A DNA stretch of 64,000 nucleotides from Sphingobacterium siyangense. GTDB taxonomy: Bacteria > Bacteroidota > Bacteroidia > Sphingobacteriales > Sphingobacteriaceae. Position 1 is the first letter of the stretch. Each line of letters opens with the position of its first letter. The translations under genes and the position numbers were made by a program. Of this stretch, positions 53,488 to 63,193 are shown one piece after another. The stretch lies in NCBI RefSeq assembly GCF_007830445.1, contig NZ_VLKR01000013.1:1-64000 (forward strand), written 5' to 3'. The notes under the pieces were generated by a model that was not told the DNA's origin, did not search any database, and saw only the letters and a program-made list of their open reading frames with translations.

Positions 53488-54678
53488 TTAATATCCGAGC
53501 CTACGTAACGTGATATAAGCCATCAATCCCGTACTGATCTCCAACGAGCTTTCGTCCACATCAAAGGTAGGCGTATGAACAGCTGAAGAGATCCCTCGCG
53601 CCGCATTGCCTGTACCCAAACGATAGAAACAAGCATTAATTTCTTGCGAATAATAGGAAAAATCCTCCGCGGCAGGCCATAGATCTAAGTCTACAACATT
53701 TTCCTTACCAAGATATTCTTCTGCAAAAGTGCGTGCATTTTTAGTCAATTGAGGTTCGTTTATTAAAAAAGGATATCCCTTACGGACCTCAAATTCACAA
53801 ATTGCACCCATACTTTCAGCAATGCCGACAGCAATTTTCACCATTCTTTCATGCGCCTCAGCACGCCACTCCTCGTCAAATGTGCGAAATGTACCTTCCA
53901 GATATACCTGATCAGGAATAATATTTGTCGCTCCATTGGCAATAATCTTTCCAAAAGATAAAACCGTTGGGGTACGTGGGTCTGCAAATCGACTAGCGAT
54001 CTGTTGCAAAGCGGTAATGATCTGTGCTGTAATAACAATTGGATCAATATTTTGGTGCGGATGTGCACCATGCCCGCCCCTGCCTTTGACTGTCATAAAC
54101 AGTTCATCGCAGGAAGCCATATATTTTCCCTCACGGAAACCAACCTTGCCTACCTCAATAAAGGGCATCACATGCTGACCTATTATGGCTGAGGGGGCAG
54201 GATTCTGCAAAGCGCCCTCTTTGATCATTAAGGAAGCTCCTCCTGGCAAGCGCTCTTCGCCAGGCTGGAAGATCAATTTGATCGTTCCTCCAAATTCGGC
54301 TTTTAGGCTATTCAATATTTTAGCTGTCCCCAAAAGTGAGGAGGTATGTACATCATGGCCACAGGCATGCATCACTCCTGGGGTGTTGGAACCATATGAA
54401 CGCCCCTCCACTTCTTGAATTGGTAAAGCATCCATATCTGCGCGCAACGCGATAACTTCATCTGAGGGTAGGTCACCTTTGATTAAAGCGACAATCCCCG
54501 TATCAGCTTTAGCCTCATAAGGAATTCCCAATTCATCCAATTGCGCTTTTACAAATGCCGAGGTATTGTATTCTTCGAAGGAAAGTTCAGGATTCTGATG
54601 AAGATGTCTACGGTTGGAAACCGTATCTTCAAAATATTGATGAGCTAAGGCCAGGACTTTTTCTTTCGTACTTGCCAT
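53488..54678 (-). CDS. M20-family amidohydrolase
   Basis: A 396-residue metal-dependent amidohydrolase (M20D type: N-acyl-amino-acid amidohydrolase, IAA-amino-acid hydrolase or hippurate hydrolase). The start is the ATG at 54678 (MASTKEKVLALAHQYF); the longer frame to 54795 overlaps the SPOR gene. Motifs are RRHLHQNPELSFEE, ALRADMDALPI, HACGHDVHTS, IFQPGEE and RGGHGAHPHQNIDPI. There is no signal peptide, so it acts in the cytoplasm. It lies 13 nt after the SPOR gene and 7 nt before the TPK-like gene. Confidence 0.92.
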   Translation of the reverse strand: MASTKEKVLALAHQYFEDTVSNRRHLHQNPELSFEEYNTSAFVKAQLDELGIPYEAKADTGIVALIKGDLPSDEVIALRADMDALPIQEVEGRSYGSNTPGVMHACGHDVHTSSLLGTAKILNSLKAEFGGTIKLIFQPGEERLPGGASLMIKEGALQNPAPSAIIGQHVMPFIEVGKVGFREGKYMASCDELFMTVKGRGGHGAHPHQNIDPIVITAQIITALQQIASRFADPRTPTVLSFGKIIANGATNIIPDQVYLEGTFRTFDEEWRAEAHERMVKIAVGIAESMGAICEFEVRKGYPFLINEPQLTKNARTFAEEYLGKENVVDLDLWPAAEDFSYYSQEINACFYRLGTGNAARGISSAVHTPTFDVDESSLEISTGLMAYITLRRLGY

Positions 54679-54691
54679 AAGGTTGATTGAT

Positions 54692-55150
54692 TTATTGATA
54701 TACAAAAACGTTCTCTGAAAAAACAAAGACGTTGCTAAAATATTGACGTAACTCGCGCATGAAGGCATTTGCTTCAGAGCGACTTCTAAAATCACCTACC
54801 TTGACGCGATAATTGGGTTCATCATAGGTGATATAAGTATCAATATCTTTATACATACTTCGGAAACGTGTCTGCTCCGAAAAGGCCTGATTCCGATTCG
54901 ATCCAGCAAAGATCTGTACACGGAATCCCCTTACTTTGACCCGCGTCGCCGCTGAGCGGACAACGGGTTTAGCAGGAACTACTGTCGCTTTGCTTTCGAC
55001 AGGATTGATCCCCATAGCTGCCCTGAAATTTTGAAGCTGTGTAATCAATGAATCTTTGGTTACAATTACTCCACCTTTTTCTTGTGCGTTTACCTGAACT
55101 AGCGCAAACAACACAAGTGCATGTATGAAAATCAATCCTCTCTTCAGCAT
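54692..55150 (-). CDS. Exported SPOR-domain protein
   Basis: A 152-residue protein with a signal peptide (MLKRGLIFIHALVLFALVQVNAQ) and a C-terminal SPOR domain (about 72-150): GFRVQIFAGSNRNQA, YRVKVGDFRSRSEANAFMRELRQ. SPOR domains bind denuded glycan strands of peptidoglycan at division sites. It lies 20 nt after secA; this pairing recurs in Bacteroidota. No catalytic domain is present. Confidence 0.88.
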   Translation of the reverse strand: MLKRGLIFIHALVLFALVQVNAQEKGGVIVTKDSLITQLQNFRAAMGINPVESKATVVPAKPVVRSAATRVKVRGFRVQIFAGSNRNQAFSEQTRFRSMYKDIDTYITYDEPNYRVKVGDFRSRSEANAFMRELRQYFSNVFVFSENVFVYQ

Positions 55151-55170
55151 AGTTTAACCTTTCTTATCGA

Positions 55171-58100
55171 TTAGTTATTTGCGCCGTGGCAATTTTTATA
55201 TTTTTTTCCTGAACCACAAGGACATTCGTCATTGCGTCCAACAGTATTCTCGTTACGAACAGGTTCTTTTGGACCTTCATTCACATCCTCCTCACTCACA
55301 CCTGTAGGCGAAGCCAATTCAGCTTTCGTTTCAATCGTTTTTACTGGAGCCTGCTGTACTTGTCTCGCTTGCATAGAAGTCGGTTCTTGACCAGGGATCT
55401 CTCCTTTGAAAATAAAGCTAACGACATCCTTATTCATTGAAGCCAACATCGATTTAAACAAATCAAATGCCTCCATTTTATAAATGATAATCGGATCCTT
55501 TTGTTCATAAACAGCATTTTGAACGGATTGTTTCAAATCATCCATTTCACGCAAGTGCTCTTTCCAAGCCTCGTCGATTAATGCTAATACGATTCCTTTT
55601 TCAAAAGATTTGAAAACTTCTTTACCGTTGCTTTCGATCGCTTTTTTCAAATTCGCAGAAACTTGAATGCCACGGATACCATCCGTAAATGGAATAACGA
55701 CATTTTCGACGATTTGACCTCTTTCCGCATACACATTATTCAATACAGGAACTGTCAAAGCGCCAACGGCTTCAATTTTATGGTGGTAAGCATTAATTGC
55801 ATGCTCAAATAGACGATCGGTCAAGCCTTCAATTTTGCCTTGCGCAAATTCTTCCGCAGTAATTTCTGGTGTAATCGCAAAAATACGGATTACTTCGATT
55901 TGGAAATCTTCATAGTTACCTTGCTCTTTTGCTTCAACGACAATTTCTTCGGCTACATCAAAAATCATGTTGTTCAAATCCACATCCAAACGTTCTCCAA
56001 ACAAAGCGTTTTTACGCTTCGAATAGATTACAGTACGTTGTGAATTCATGACATCATCGTATTCCAATAGACGTTTACGAATACCAAAGTTATTCTCCTC
56101 CACTTTACGTTGTGCACGTTCGATGGATTTAGTCAACATACTATGTTGCATCACTTCACCTTCTTCAACACCCATTTTCACCATGATGTTAGAGATTCGC
56201 TCTGAGGCAAATAAACGCATCAAGTTATCTTCCAAAGAAACGAAGAATTGCGAAGAACCCGGGTCTCCCTGACGACCTGCACGACCACGTAACTGACGGT
56301 CAACACGACGAGATTCGTGTCTTTCGGTACCGATAATTGCAAGACCGCCAGCATTTTTAACTTCTTCGGTCAATTTAATATCCGTACCACGACCAGCCAT
56401 GTTGGTCGCGATGGTTACTTGTCCTGGGCGTCCAGCTTCAGCTACGATATCAGCTTCTTTTTGGTGTAACTTCGCATTTAATACATTATGTTTGATCTTA
56501 CGCAATTGAAGCATACGGCTCAATAACTCCGAAATTTCAACCGATGTCGTACCAACCAATACTGGACGTCCCGCATCTGTCAATCGTTGAATTTCTTCAG
56601 CTACTGCATTGTATTTTTCACGTGCCGTACGATAAATCAGATCTTGACGGTCATCGCGTTGTGCAACACGATTCGTCGGAATTTCGACCACATCAAGTTT
56701 GTAAATTTCCCAAAGCTCACCGGCCTCCGTCGACGCTGTACCTGTCATACCCGAAAGCTTATGGTACATACGGAAGTAATTTTGCAGTGTAATCGTTGCG
56801 TAAGTTTGTGTTGCATCTTCTACTTTCACATTCTCCTTTGCTTCGATCGCCTGGTGTAAACCATCGGAGTAACGGCGGCCGTCCATGATACGACCTGTTT
56901 GCTCATCAACAATTTTCACTTTACCTTCATCAACGATATATTCAACATCATTTTCAAACAAGGTATATGCTTTTAACAGCTGGTTAATCGAGTGAATACG
57001 CTCTGCTTTAATTGAATAGTCGCGCAGCATGTCTTCTTTCTGAGCTGCCTTTTCTTCCAAAGTCAAAGAAGACTTTTCAATTTCGGCAATCTCAGTACCA
57101 ACATCCGGTAAAATAAAGAATGAAGGATCTTCACCTGTTGCTGTAATCAACTCGATACCTTTTTCTGTCAATTCTACTTGATTATTCTTTTCATCAATCA
57201 CAAAATAAAGTTCTGCATCTACTTTAGGCATATTTTTATTTTGCTCTTGCATATAGTAGTTTTCTACTTTTTGTAAGATAGAACGATTAGCACCTTCACT
57301 TAAGAACTTGATTAATGCTTTATTTTTAGGTAAACCTCTATAAGCTCTTAACAATGCTAAACCTCCGCCTTCAACATCAGAATCTCCTGCCGCCAACGCT
57401 TTTTTAGCATCATTCAAGACTGTATTGATGTAAGCTTTCTGTACATGTACCAAACGTTCGATACGCGGTTTTAATTGGTAGAATTCGTGTTGATCGCCAC
57501 GAGGAATCGGACCTGAGATAATTAATGGTGTACGCGCATCATCAATCAATACAGAGTCAACCTCATCGACCATGGCAAAGTGTAATTTTCCTTGCACCAA
57601 TGCGTCTGGAGTCTGAACCATATTATCACGTAGATAATCGAAGCCAAACTCATTATTCGTACCATATACGATATCCGATTGATAAGCTTTACGACGTTGC
57701 GGGGAATTTGGTTGATGTTTATCGATACAGTCAACAGATAGTCCGTGGAACTCAAATAACGGTGCATTCCACTCCGAGTCACGACGAGCAAGGTAATCAT
57801 TCACCGTTACGATGTGTACTCCTTGACCAGAAAGAGCATTTAGATAGGTCGGTAATGTTCCTACCAACGTTTTACCCTCACCTGTTGCCATCTCGGCAAT
57901 TTTACCGCTGTGCAATACAATACCACCGATTAACTGGACATCATAGTGTACCATGTTCCAAGTGACCTCAGTACCTGCAGCCATCCATTTGTTTTTCCAA
58001 ATCGCCTTATCACCATTGATGATAACGTTTGATTTGTAAACAGCCAATTCTCTGTCAAAATCGTTGGCAGTAACTTCTAATTCTTCGTTTTCTGTCAAAC

Positions 58101-58458
58101 GTCTTGAAGTCTCTTTTACCACGGCAAATGCCTCCGGTAAAATATCCTTCAATACCTCTTCCAACTTCTTGTCACGGTCTTTGGACAATTTGTCCACTTG
58201 CTCGTAAATAGAAGTTTTCTTTGCCATATCGTCCTCGTCTTGATCCGCTTCTTTTTTAAGCGTATCAATTTCTTGGTCAATATCTGCTAGGTAATTTTTA
58301 ATTCTTTCTTTGAAATCAACGGTCTTGGCACGTAACTCGTCATTGGTTAGATTTGAAAGCTTCTCATATTCAGCTTTGATTTGGTCTACCACAGGCTGAA
58401 TTCCCTTGATATCTCTCTCGGATTTACTTCCAAATAATTTACTTAAAAACTTTAACAT
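55171..58458 (-). CDS. secA: Preprotein translocase ATPase SecA
   Basis: A 1095-residue SecA, the motor that drives unfolded proteins through SecYEG. It is longer than E. coli SecA (901) because of inserts in and around NBD1, as is usual in Bacteroidota. Visible are [22 protein letters not shown] (Walker A), [33 protein letters not shown] (Walker B/DEAD-like), [33 protein letters not shown] (motif VI) and the C-terminal zinc domain [14 protein letters not shown]. It heads a likely five-gene operon: SPOR protein, M20 amidohydrolase, TPK-like protein and GNAT. Confidence 0.98.
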   Translation of the reverse strand: MLKFLSKLFGSKSERDIKGIQPVVDQIKAEYEKLSNLTNDELRAKTVDFKERIKNYLADIDQEIDTLKKEADQDEDDMAKKTSIYEQVDKLSKDRDKKLEEVLKDILPEAFAVVKETSRRLTENEELEVTANDFDRELAVYKSNVIINGDKAIWKNKWMAAGTEVTWNMVHYDVQLIGGIVLHSGKIAEMATGEGKTLVGTLPTYLNALSGQGVHIVTVNDYLARRDSEWNAPLFEFHGLSVDCIDKHQPNSPQRRKAYQSDIVYGTNNEFGFDYLRDNMVQTPDALVQGKLHFAMVDEVDSVLIDDARTPLIISGPIPRGDQHEFYQLKPRIERLVHVQKAYINTVLNDAKKALAAGDSDVEGGGLALLRAYRGLPKNKALIKFLSEGANRSILQKVENYYMQEQNKNMPKVDAELYFVIDEKNNQVELTEKGIELITATGEDPSFFILPDVGTEIAEIEKSSLTLEEKAAQKEDMLRDYSIKAERIHSINQLLKAYTLFENDVEYIVDEGKVKIVDEQTGRIMDGRRYSDGLHQAIEAKENVKVEDATQTYATITLQNYFRMYHKLSGMTGTASTEAGELWEIYKLDVVEIPTNRVAQRDDRQDLIYRTAREKYNAVAEEIQRLTDAGRPVLVGTTSVEISELLSRMLQLRKIKHNVLNAKLHQKEADIVAEAGRPGQVTIATNMAGRGTDIKLTEEVKNAGGLAIIGTERHESRRVDRQLRGRAGRQGDPGSSQFFVSLEDNLMRLFASERISNIMVKMGVEEGEVMQHSMLTKSIERAQRKVEENNFGIRKRLLEYDDVMNSQRTVIYSKRKNALFGERLDVDLNNMIFDVAEEIVVEAKEQGNYEDFQIEVIRIFAITPEITAEEFAQGKIEGLTDRLFEHAINAYHHKIEAVGALTVPVLNNVYAERGQIVENVVIPFTDGIRGIQVSANLKKAIESNGKEVFKSFEKGIVLALIDEAWKEHLREMDDLKQSVQNAVYEQKDPIIIYKMEAFDLFKSMLASMNKDVVSFIFKGEIPGQEPTSMQARQVQQAPVKTIETKAELASPTGVSEEDVNEGPKEPVRNENTVGRNDECPCGSGKKYKNCHGANN

Positions 58459-58715
58459 AATTTTTTTTCTATCTCAACTTAAGATTTTGTACAATAATGA
58501 CTCCAAAGTAAAATTGCAGACAATTTGACACTAATCGGGCAAATTTAGTTATTAGATATGATATCTAACAGCTTACATCCATTTTTTTTACGTTATTTTT
58601 ATTGAAAATGTCAGTTCCTCTCAGCCAGCAAGAATCCTATATATATTTATCCCCTATTACGCTATCTTTACGTGAAGTTTTTCTGTTTAATATATGCTTC
58701 TAAACCGTCAGCTGA

Positions 58716-59585
58716 TTATGATAAAAACAACTTTTGGTCTGATTGCGGAATGAATCCCAGTTCCTGAGCCTTTTCAAACATCTTCGTAATCGCATCACGT
58801 CCTTCAAGCCCCAGCTCTACTGAATATTTATTGACATAAAGTTCAATATGCTTGTACATCACCTCTTCACTCATTTCCTGTGCATGCGCACGAATAAATT
58901 CAAGTCCAGATTTCGGATTGGCAAATGCGAATTCTACACTTTCCTTTAAAATTGTATTCAACGTATCCTTCACCTCTTGTGGCAAACTACGTTTTACGAC
59001 AATTCCGCCAAGAGGAATCGGAAATTTTGTCGTCTTCTCCCAGTACTCGCCCAGATCCACGACTTTATGCAGTCCTTTTTCAGCATAAGTGAACCTATTT
59101 TCATGAATAATCAATCCCAAATCAATGGGTCCATCAAGTAAGGCTCCCTCAATATCCGAAAAAACAAGTTCCACTTTATTTTTTAATTCGGGGAATGCCA
59201 AGCTTAATAAAAAGTTAGCGGTTGTATACTTTCCTGGATACCCCACTTTCAATTGATCGAATCCCTCCAGGCTCTCAGCTCTTTCTAATTTTTGCTGAAG
59301 TAATTTCGCTAATTTCGGATCCTTCGTAATCAGCATAGGCCCTACACCAAATCCTAAAGCACTACCTGCATCGAGCAGTTCATAATCTTCAACCGCGTAG
59401 GCAAAGGCATGATAGCTCAGCTTGGTGATGTCAAGATCGCCTTGAAAAGCTTTCAAGTTCAAGGTCTCCACATCTTGATATTCCACCTCAAAATCCAGTC
59501 CTTTGGTATCTATCTTATGATGAATCAATGCATCAAAAATAAATGTATCGTTTGGACATGGAGAAAATCCTAATGTTAATTTCAT
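58716..59585 (-). CDS. mqnD: 1,4-dihydroxy-6-naphthoate synthase (futalosine pathway)
   Basis: A 289-residue MqnD, which cleaves cyclic dehypoxanthine futalosine in the alternative menaquinone route. The start is the ATG at 59585 (MKLTLGFSPCPNDTFIFDALIHH), the typical MqnD opening; a longer frame starts 21 nt upstream. Other motifs are DITKLSYHAFAYA, GSALGFGVGPMLI, GKYTTANFLL, GLIIHENRFTY and IPLGGIVVKRSL. The periplasmic-binding-like fold is used enzymatically here, and there is no signal peptide. It lies 48 nt after the small membrane gene, in the surE operon. Confidence 0.93.
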   Translation of the reverse strand: MKLTLGFSPCPNDTFIFDALIHHKIDTKGLDFEVEYQDVETLNLKAFQGDLDITKLSYHAFAYAVEDYELLDAGSALGFGVGPMLITKDPKLAKLLQQKLERAESLEGFDQLKVGYPGKYTTANFLLSLAFPELKNKVELVFSDIEGALLDGPIDLGLIIHENRFTYAEKGLHKVVDLGEYWEKTTKFPIPLGGIVVKRSLPQEVKDTLNTILKESVEFAFANPKSGLEFIRAHAQEMSEEVMYKHIELYVNKYSVELGLEGRDAITKMFEKAQELGFIPQSDQKLFLS

Positions 59586-59633
59586 GTTGTACAAAATTTT
59601 TCCCATCCGTCAGATGGGATTTATGAATTTTAA

Positions 59634-59894
59634 TCAAACCGTAATTCTATGCGTTATCAGGTAAAGTATCATTGCCAAGAAAGTACTGGCAATAATTCCT
59701 TTTCCGAGATGATCGTTCCCCGATCGATACGCAAAACGTAAAAGCACTAAATTAACCAATACGGCTATGGTATAGATAGCCATGGGTTTCTCGGGTAAAA
59801 AATGAAGTTCAAGATCCGTAAAACGTACTAAAATATGAGCCAATACTGGAGATACAGTACCGATACCCAATCCTATCCAGAGATTATTTTTCAC
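59634..59894 (-). CDS. Small membrane protein between surE and mqnD
   Basis: An 86-residue protein with three hydrophobic helices (about 5-20, 33-51, 65-80). I prefer the GTG start at 59894 (VKNNLWIGLGIG), because the ATG at 59930 would overlap surE by 47 nt. The GTG overlaps surE by 11 nt and has GGGAG about 11 nt upstream. I know no family name. Confidence 0.6.
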   Translation of the reverse strand: MKNNLWIGLGIGTVSPVLAHILVRFTDLELHFLPEKPMAIYTIAVLVNLVLLRFAYRSGNDHLGKGIIASTFLAMILYLITHRITV

Positions 59895-60684
59895 GTTTAT
59901 CGTCTCCCTTTGTATTTCCCAGATGATCAAAGCTCCATGAGTTCAATTCTGGGATAGCGTGATGTGCCGTCATATCGAACTGTGTCGGAACGACAGATAC
60001 ATAACCATTGGCCAATGCAAAACTATCGGTATCTTCCCCCCTGTCCTGCAAGACAAATTTACCCGTTGTCCAATAATAATCGCGATTGTGCGGATCAATG
60101 CGTTCATCAAATTCTTCTACCCAATGTCCGCCTGCCTGTCTACAAATTTTAATACCTTTAAAACCTGCTGTTTGCGGAAAATTAACATTCAGCAATGTAT
60201 TTTTAGGAAGACCATTCGCCAGCACCTGCTCGGCAATAGAAATCACGTAAGGTCTGCAATAGCTAAAATCCGCATCATGGGAAAAGTTATCGAGCGAAAA
60301 ACCAACAGAAGGAATCCCTTCAATAGCCCCTTCTACCGCAGCAGACATCGTACCGGAATACAAAACATTGATTGAATTGTTGAGCCCATGATTGATTCCC
60401 GAGACGCATATATCTGGTTTTTGTCCTTTAAAAACTTTATTCACCGCAAGTTTCACACAATCTACCGGTGTTCCTGAACACTGATACATTTCAACCCCTT
60501 CATATAAATTGATTTTATCCAAACGTAGCGGTCTACCAAGTGTAATGGCGTGCCCCATTCCAGATTGCGCCGAATCAGGAGCAACGACAACTACATTTCC
60601 GATTTTCTGCATCTCCTCCAATAGCACCTTAATCCCCGGCGCTGTGATACCGTCGTCATTAACAACTAAAATATTGGGTTTCAT
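59884..60684 (-). CDS. surE: 5'/3'-nucleotidase SurE
   Basis: A 266-residue SurE, a metal-dependent nucleoside-monophosphate phosphatase. It starts MKPNILVVNDDGITAPGIKVL (metal-binding ND-D), has VVAPDSAQSGMGHAITL, SGTPVDCVKLAVN, VSGINHGLNNSINVLYSGTMSAAVEG and a longer C-terminus with PTQFDMTAHHAI. Length is normal. It heads the operon surE - small membrane protein - mqnD; the tail overlaps the next start by 11 nt. Confidence 0.97.
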   Translation of the reverse strand: MKPNILVVNDDGITAPGIKVLLEEMQKIGNVVVVAPDSAQSGMGHAITLGRPLRLDKINLYEGVEMYQCSGTPVDCVKLAVNKVFKGQKPDICVSGINHGLNNSINVLYSGTMSAAVEGAIEGIPSVGFSLDNFSHDADFSYCRPYVISIAEQVLANGLPKNTLLNVNFPQTAGFKGIKICRQAGGHWVEEFDERIDPHNRDYYWTTGKFVLQDRGEDTDSFALANGYVSVVPTQFDMTAHHAIPELNSWSFDHLGNTKGDDKREK

Positions 60685-60987
60685 ATGTAAATAATTTCTT
60701 TTTTAAAGGTCATCAGGAATCCCCAGTTCAATCCATCTGTGTTTATGCTTTTAGAATATGAGGATTTCCTCTTTACCATATACGAAGTTAGTAAATCTGA
60801 AACCGAGATGTAAATAATATTGACACAACAGGCAATTATTATCTGTAAAGGTCGCTCATTAGGACATGGCAAACAGCATAAGCGACTGTCGAAACAGGGG
60901 GCAAACGAACACAGGGAAGCTGCAAGAGAGCGATGAGTTTAGGTGCAGCAAACGAAGATGAGATGGTAACCAAGTTATATGTTTTAA
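60685..60987. other. Intergenic region upstream of surE, with an odd-composition stretch
   Basis: 60867-60962 is richer in G and C than its surroundings and contains a 31-codon open frame without homology. GTCGCT (60851-60856) is inverted at 60881-60886. I see no RNA gene or clear promoter. The 11-bp array begins at its right end. Confidence 0.4.
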
Positions 60988-61086
60988 CAGTGCTTATTCA
61001 GTGCTCGTTCAGTGCTTGTTCAGTGCTTGCTCAGTAACGACTGACTAAATACTGATTAATCACTGTCTAAACATTGGTTAAATATT
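60988..61086. repeat. Nine tandem units of 11 bp, decaying along the array
   Basis: Nine consecutive 11-bp units fill 60988-61086. The first four are nearly identical (CAGTGCTTGTT-like). The last five drift to GAcTAAAtact-like units, yet T at positions 4 and 11 stays invariant in all nine, and position 9 is always a purine, position 10 always a pyrimidine. The 11-bp spacing matches one helical turn. It ends 138 bp before kduI. Confidence 0.8.
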
Positions 61087-61180
61087 GTTATTCGGTACAA
61101 TTTGGTAGGGGTGTGATTTACCACCGATTACTACGACATCGTTTGCGTAAGATTGTGTCGTTATTGACAAATATTAGCCC

Positions 61181-61188
61181 TAAATTTA
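61181..61188 (+). promoter_or_regulatory. Possible -7 box of the kdu operon
   Basis: TAAATTTA differs from TAnnTTTG only at the last base, 36 nt before the kduI ATG. TTGACA 15 nt upstream could be a distal element. This is a weak call. Confidence 0.35.
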
Positions 61189-61224
61189 GCATTCAAACAG
61201 ACAAACAAAGATAATAATTCAGTT

Positions 61225-62070
61225 ATGAGCATTAATTTTGAATCCCGTTACGCAATAGGGCCAAAGGAATACAAAACTTTAGATACACAAGGGTTAAGGG
61301 AAAATTTTCTAATTGAAACAGTTTTTGAAGCAGACAGAATTAATTTTGTCTATACCCACTATGATCGCTATATGGCTGGTGGAGCAATGCCTGTAAGCTC
61401 AAAAATCAAATTAGATACCATTCCCGCATTATTAAAAGAACCTTACTTCCTTTCTAGAAGAGAGTTGGGTATTATCAATGTCGGTGGGAACGGTCAAGTT
61501 GAAGTTGACGGCATTACCTATGATCTCAATACCAAAGAAGCCCTTTATATCGGCCAGGGTGCTCAAGAGGTTTATTTTTCAAGCAAGGACGCCGCACAGC
61601 CCGCAAAATTCTATTTAAACTCTACACCTGCACATTGCAGCTACCCAACTAAAAAGGTAACGAAAGAAGATGCAAATAAAATAGAATTGGGTTCATTGGA
61701 AACAGCTAACCACCGTACGATAAACCAGATGTTATTGAACAAAGTGGTACAAACCTGCCAATTACAGATGGGAATGACCGAGTTAAAACCGGGCTCAGTA
61801 TGGAATACAATGCCATCCCATACCCACGATCGTCGTATGGAAGTCTATTTCTATTTTGAATTACCAGAGGGACAGGCGGTATCACATTTTATGGGACCCA
61901 TCGATGAGACCCGCCATATTTGGATGCACAACGATCAGGCTGTAATTTCTCCACCATGGTCAATTCACTCCGGAGCTGGAACTTCCAATTATACCTTTAT
62001 ATGGGGAATGGCGGGTGAAAATTTAGATTATGACGATATGGACAAATGTGCCATCACAGAATTGAAGTAA
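61225..62070 (+). CDS. kduI: 5-dehydro-4-deoxy-D-glucuronate isomerase
   Basis: A 281-residue KduI, a zinc cupin that converts 5-keto-4-deoxyuronate (from unsaturated uronates released by pectin or other polysaccharide lyases) into 2,5-diketo-3-deoxygluconate. Motifs are YAIGPKEYKTLDTQGLRENFL, INVGGNGQVEVDG, SHTHDRRMEVYFYFELP with the Zn His and Glu residues, HFMGPIDETRHIWMHNDQAV and SPPWSIHSGAGTSNY with a further Zn His. Length is normal. It is first in the operon with DUF4861 (1 nt gap) and kduD. Confidence 0.95.
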   Translation: MSINFESRYAIGPKEYKTLDTQGLRENFLIETVFEADRINFVYTHYDRYMAGGAMPVSSKIKLDTIPALLKEPYFLSRRELGIINVGGNGQVEVDGITYDLNTKEALYIGQGAQEVYFSSKDAAQPAKFYLNSTPAHCSYPTKKVTKEDANKIELGSLETANHRTINQMLLNKVVQTCQLQMGMTELKPGSVWNTMPSHTHDRRMEVYFYFELPEGQAVSHFMGPIDETRHIWMHNDQAVISPPWSIHSGAGTSNYTFIWGMAGENLDYDDMDKCAITELK

Positions 62071-62071
62071 T

Positions 62072-63193
62072 ATGAAAAAAACACTCGTATTGAGTTTAGC
62101 GCTAGGACTTTCAACACTTGCTTTTGCGCAGAACAACAAAACCATTACTGTAAACAACTCTTCCGCTAGCGCAAGAACAGAGTTGATCAGCATCCCTTAT
62201 ACAACATTCGAGAAACACTTCGACCTGAAAAACAGTGTATTTACGATTGTGGATAAGGACAAAAAGGAACTCGCCTATCAACTTGAAAAACTAGGAAAAC
62301 CGACGGCACAAAATATTTTAATCCAAATAACCGTTGCTCCTAAAAGTTCAACAACCTTCGGGGTAAATGGGAATAAACCCACAACTATTGCTTCCAAGAC
62401 CTATGCAAGATACGTCCCTGAACGCAAAGATGACTTTGCATGGGAAAACGATATTGCAGCGTTTAGAGCCTATGGAAAGGCTTTAGAAGGTAGCTCTGAG
62501 GACGCACAGGGTTTTGACTTCTGGGCAAAACGTAGCAATGACCTTGTTGTTGACGAATGGTATAAAACCGGGGATTATCATGCCGATCATGGCAAAGGAT
62601 TAGATTATTATTCCGTCGGACAAACCTTAGGTGTTGGTGATGCAACCCCCTTTATTGACGAACAGGTTGTTTACCATAAGCATTATCGCCAATACGAGGT
62701 ATTGGACAACGGTCCGCTGCGCTCCACATTCAAACTTATCTATGAACCGGAGAATGTAAAAGGTCAGCAGCTACAGGTTGAAAAGACCATTTCCTTAGAT
62801 GCTGGGAGTCAATTGAACAAAATAAGCTATTCCATCAAAAACGCAACCTCTGCCGCTACACCAATTGTTGTGGGGATCGCTAAAAGAAAAGAGGAAAAAC
62901 CTCAGATTCTAAATGATGTAGAGAATGGCATTTTAGCGTATTGGGAACCTGCAGAAGGAGATAAAATTACTGGAACTGCGGTTATCCTACCAAAAGTAAA
63001 ATATGTATTCAAAGATAGTCCAAAACAATTTTTACTGGCAACCACCGTCAAAAATGATAAACCACTGGTTTATTTTGCGGGGGCTGCATTCAATAAAGCG
63101 GGTAAAATAGGTAGTTTTGAGCAATGGCAGTCTTATTTAAAAACATTTAAAAATAATTTAGATCAACCGTTAACAATAAAATATTCAAAATAA
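62072..63193 (+). CDS. DUF4861 exported protein
   Basis: A 373-residue protein with a signal peptide (MKKTLVLSLALGLSTLAFAQ). The DUF4861 body shows TITVNNSSASARTELISIPY, YARYVPERKDDFAWENDIAAFRAYG and KGLDYYSVGQTLGVGDATPFIDEQV. DUF4861 genes recur in polysaccharide (pectin-type) loci of Bacteroidota, and the activity is not established for this one; a role on oligouronides in the periplasm is inferred. It starts 1 nt after kduI and overlaps kduD by 1 nt. Confidence 0.85.
   Translation: MKKTLVLSLALGLSTLAFAQNNKTITVNNSSASARTELISIPYTTFEKHFDLKNSVFTIVDKDKKELAYQLEKLGKPTAQNILIQITVAPKSSTTFGVNGNKPTTIASKTYARYVPERKDDFAWENDIAAFRAYGKALEGSSEDAQGFDFWAKRSNDLVVDEWYKTGDYHADHGKGLDYYSVGQTLGVGDATPFIDEQVVYHKHYRQYEVLDNGPLRSTFKLIYEPENVKGQQLQVEKTISLDAGSQLNKISYSIKNATSAATPIVVGIAKRKEEKPQILNDVENGILAYWEPAEGDKITGTAVILPKVKYVFKDSPKQFLLATTVKNDKPLVYFAGAAFNKAGKIGSFEQWQSYLKTFKNNLDQPLTIKYSK

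Noticed and set aside
54679..54795. Upstream start for the M20 gene (ATG at 54795)
   Set aside because: It would overlap the SPOR gene; the family begins at the ATG at 54678.
60988..61086. CRISPR array
   Set aside because: Units are 11 bp with no spacers and no cas genes are present.
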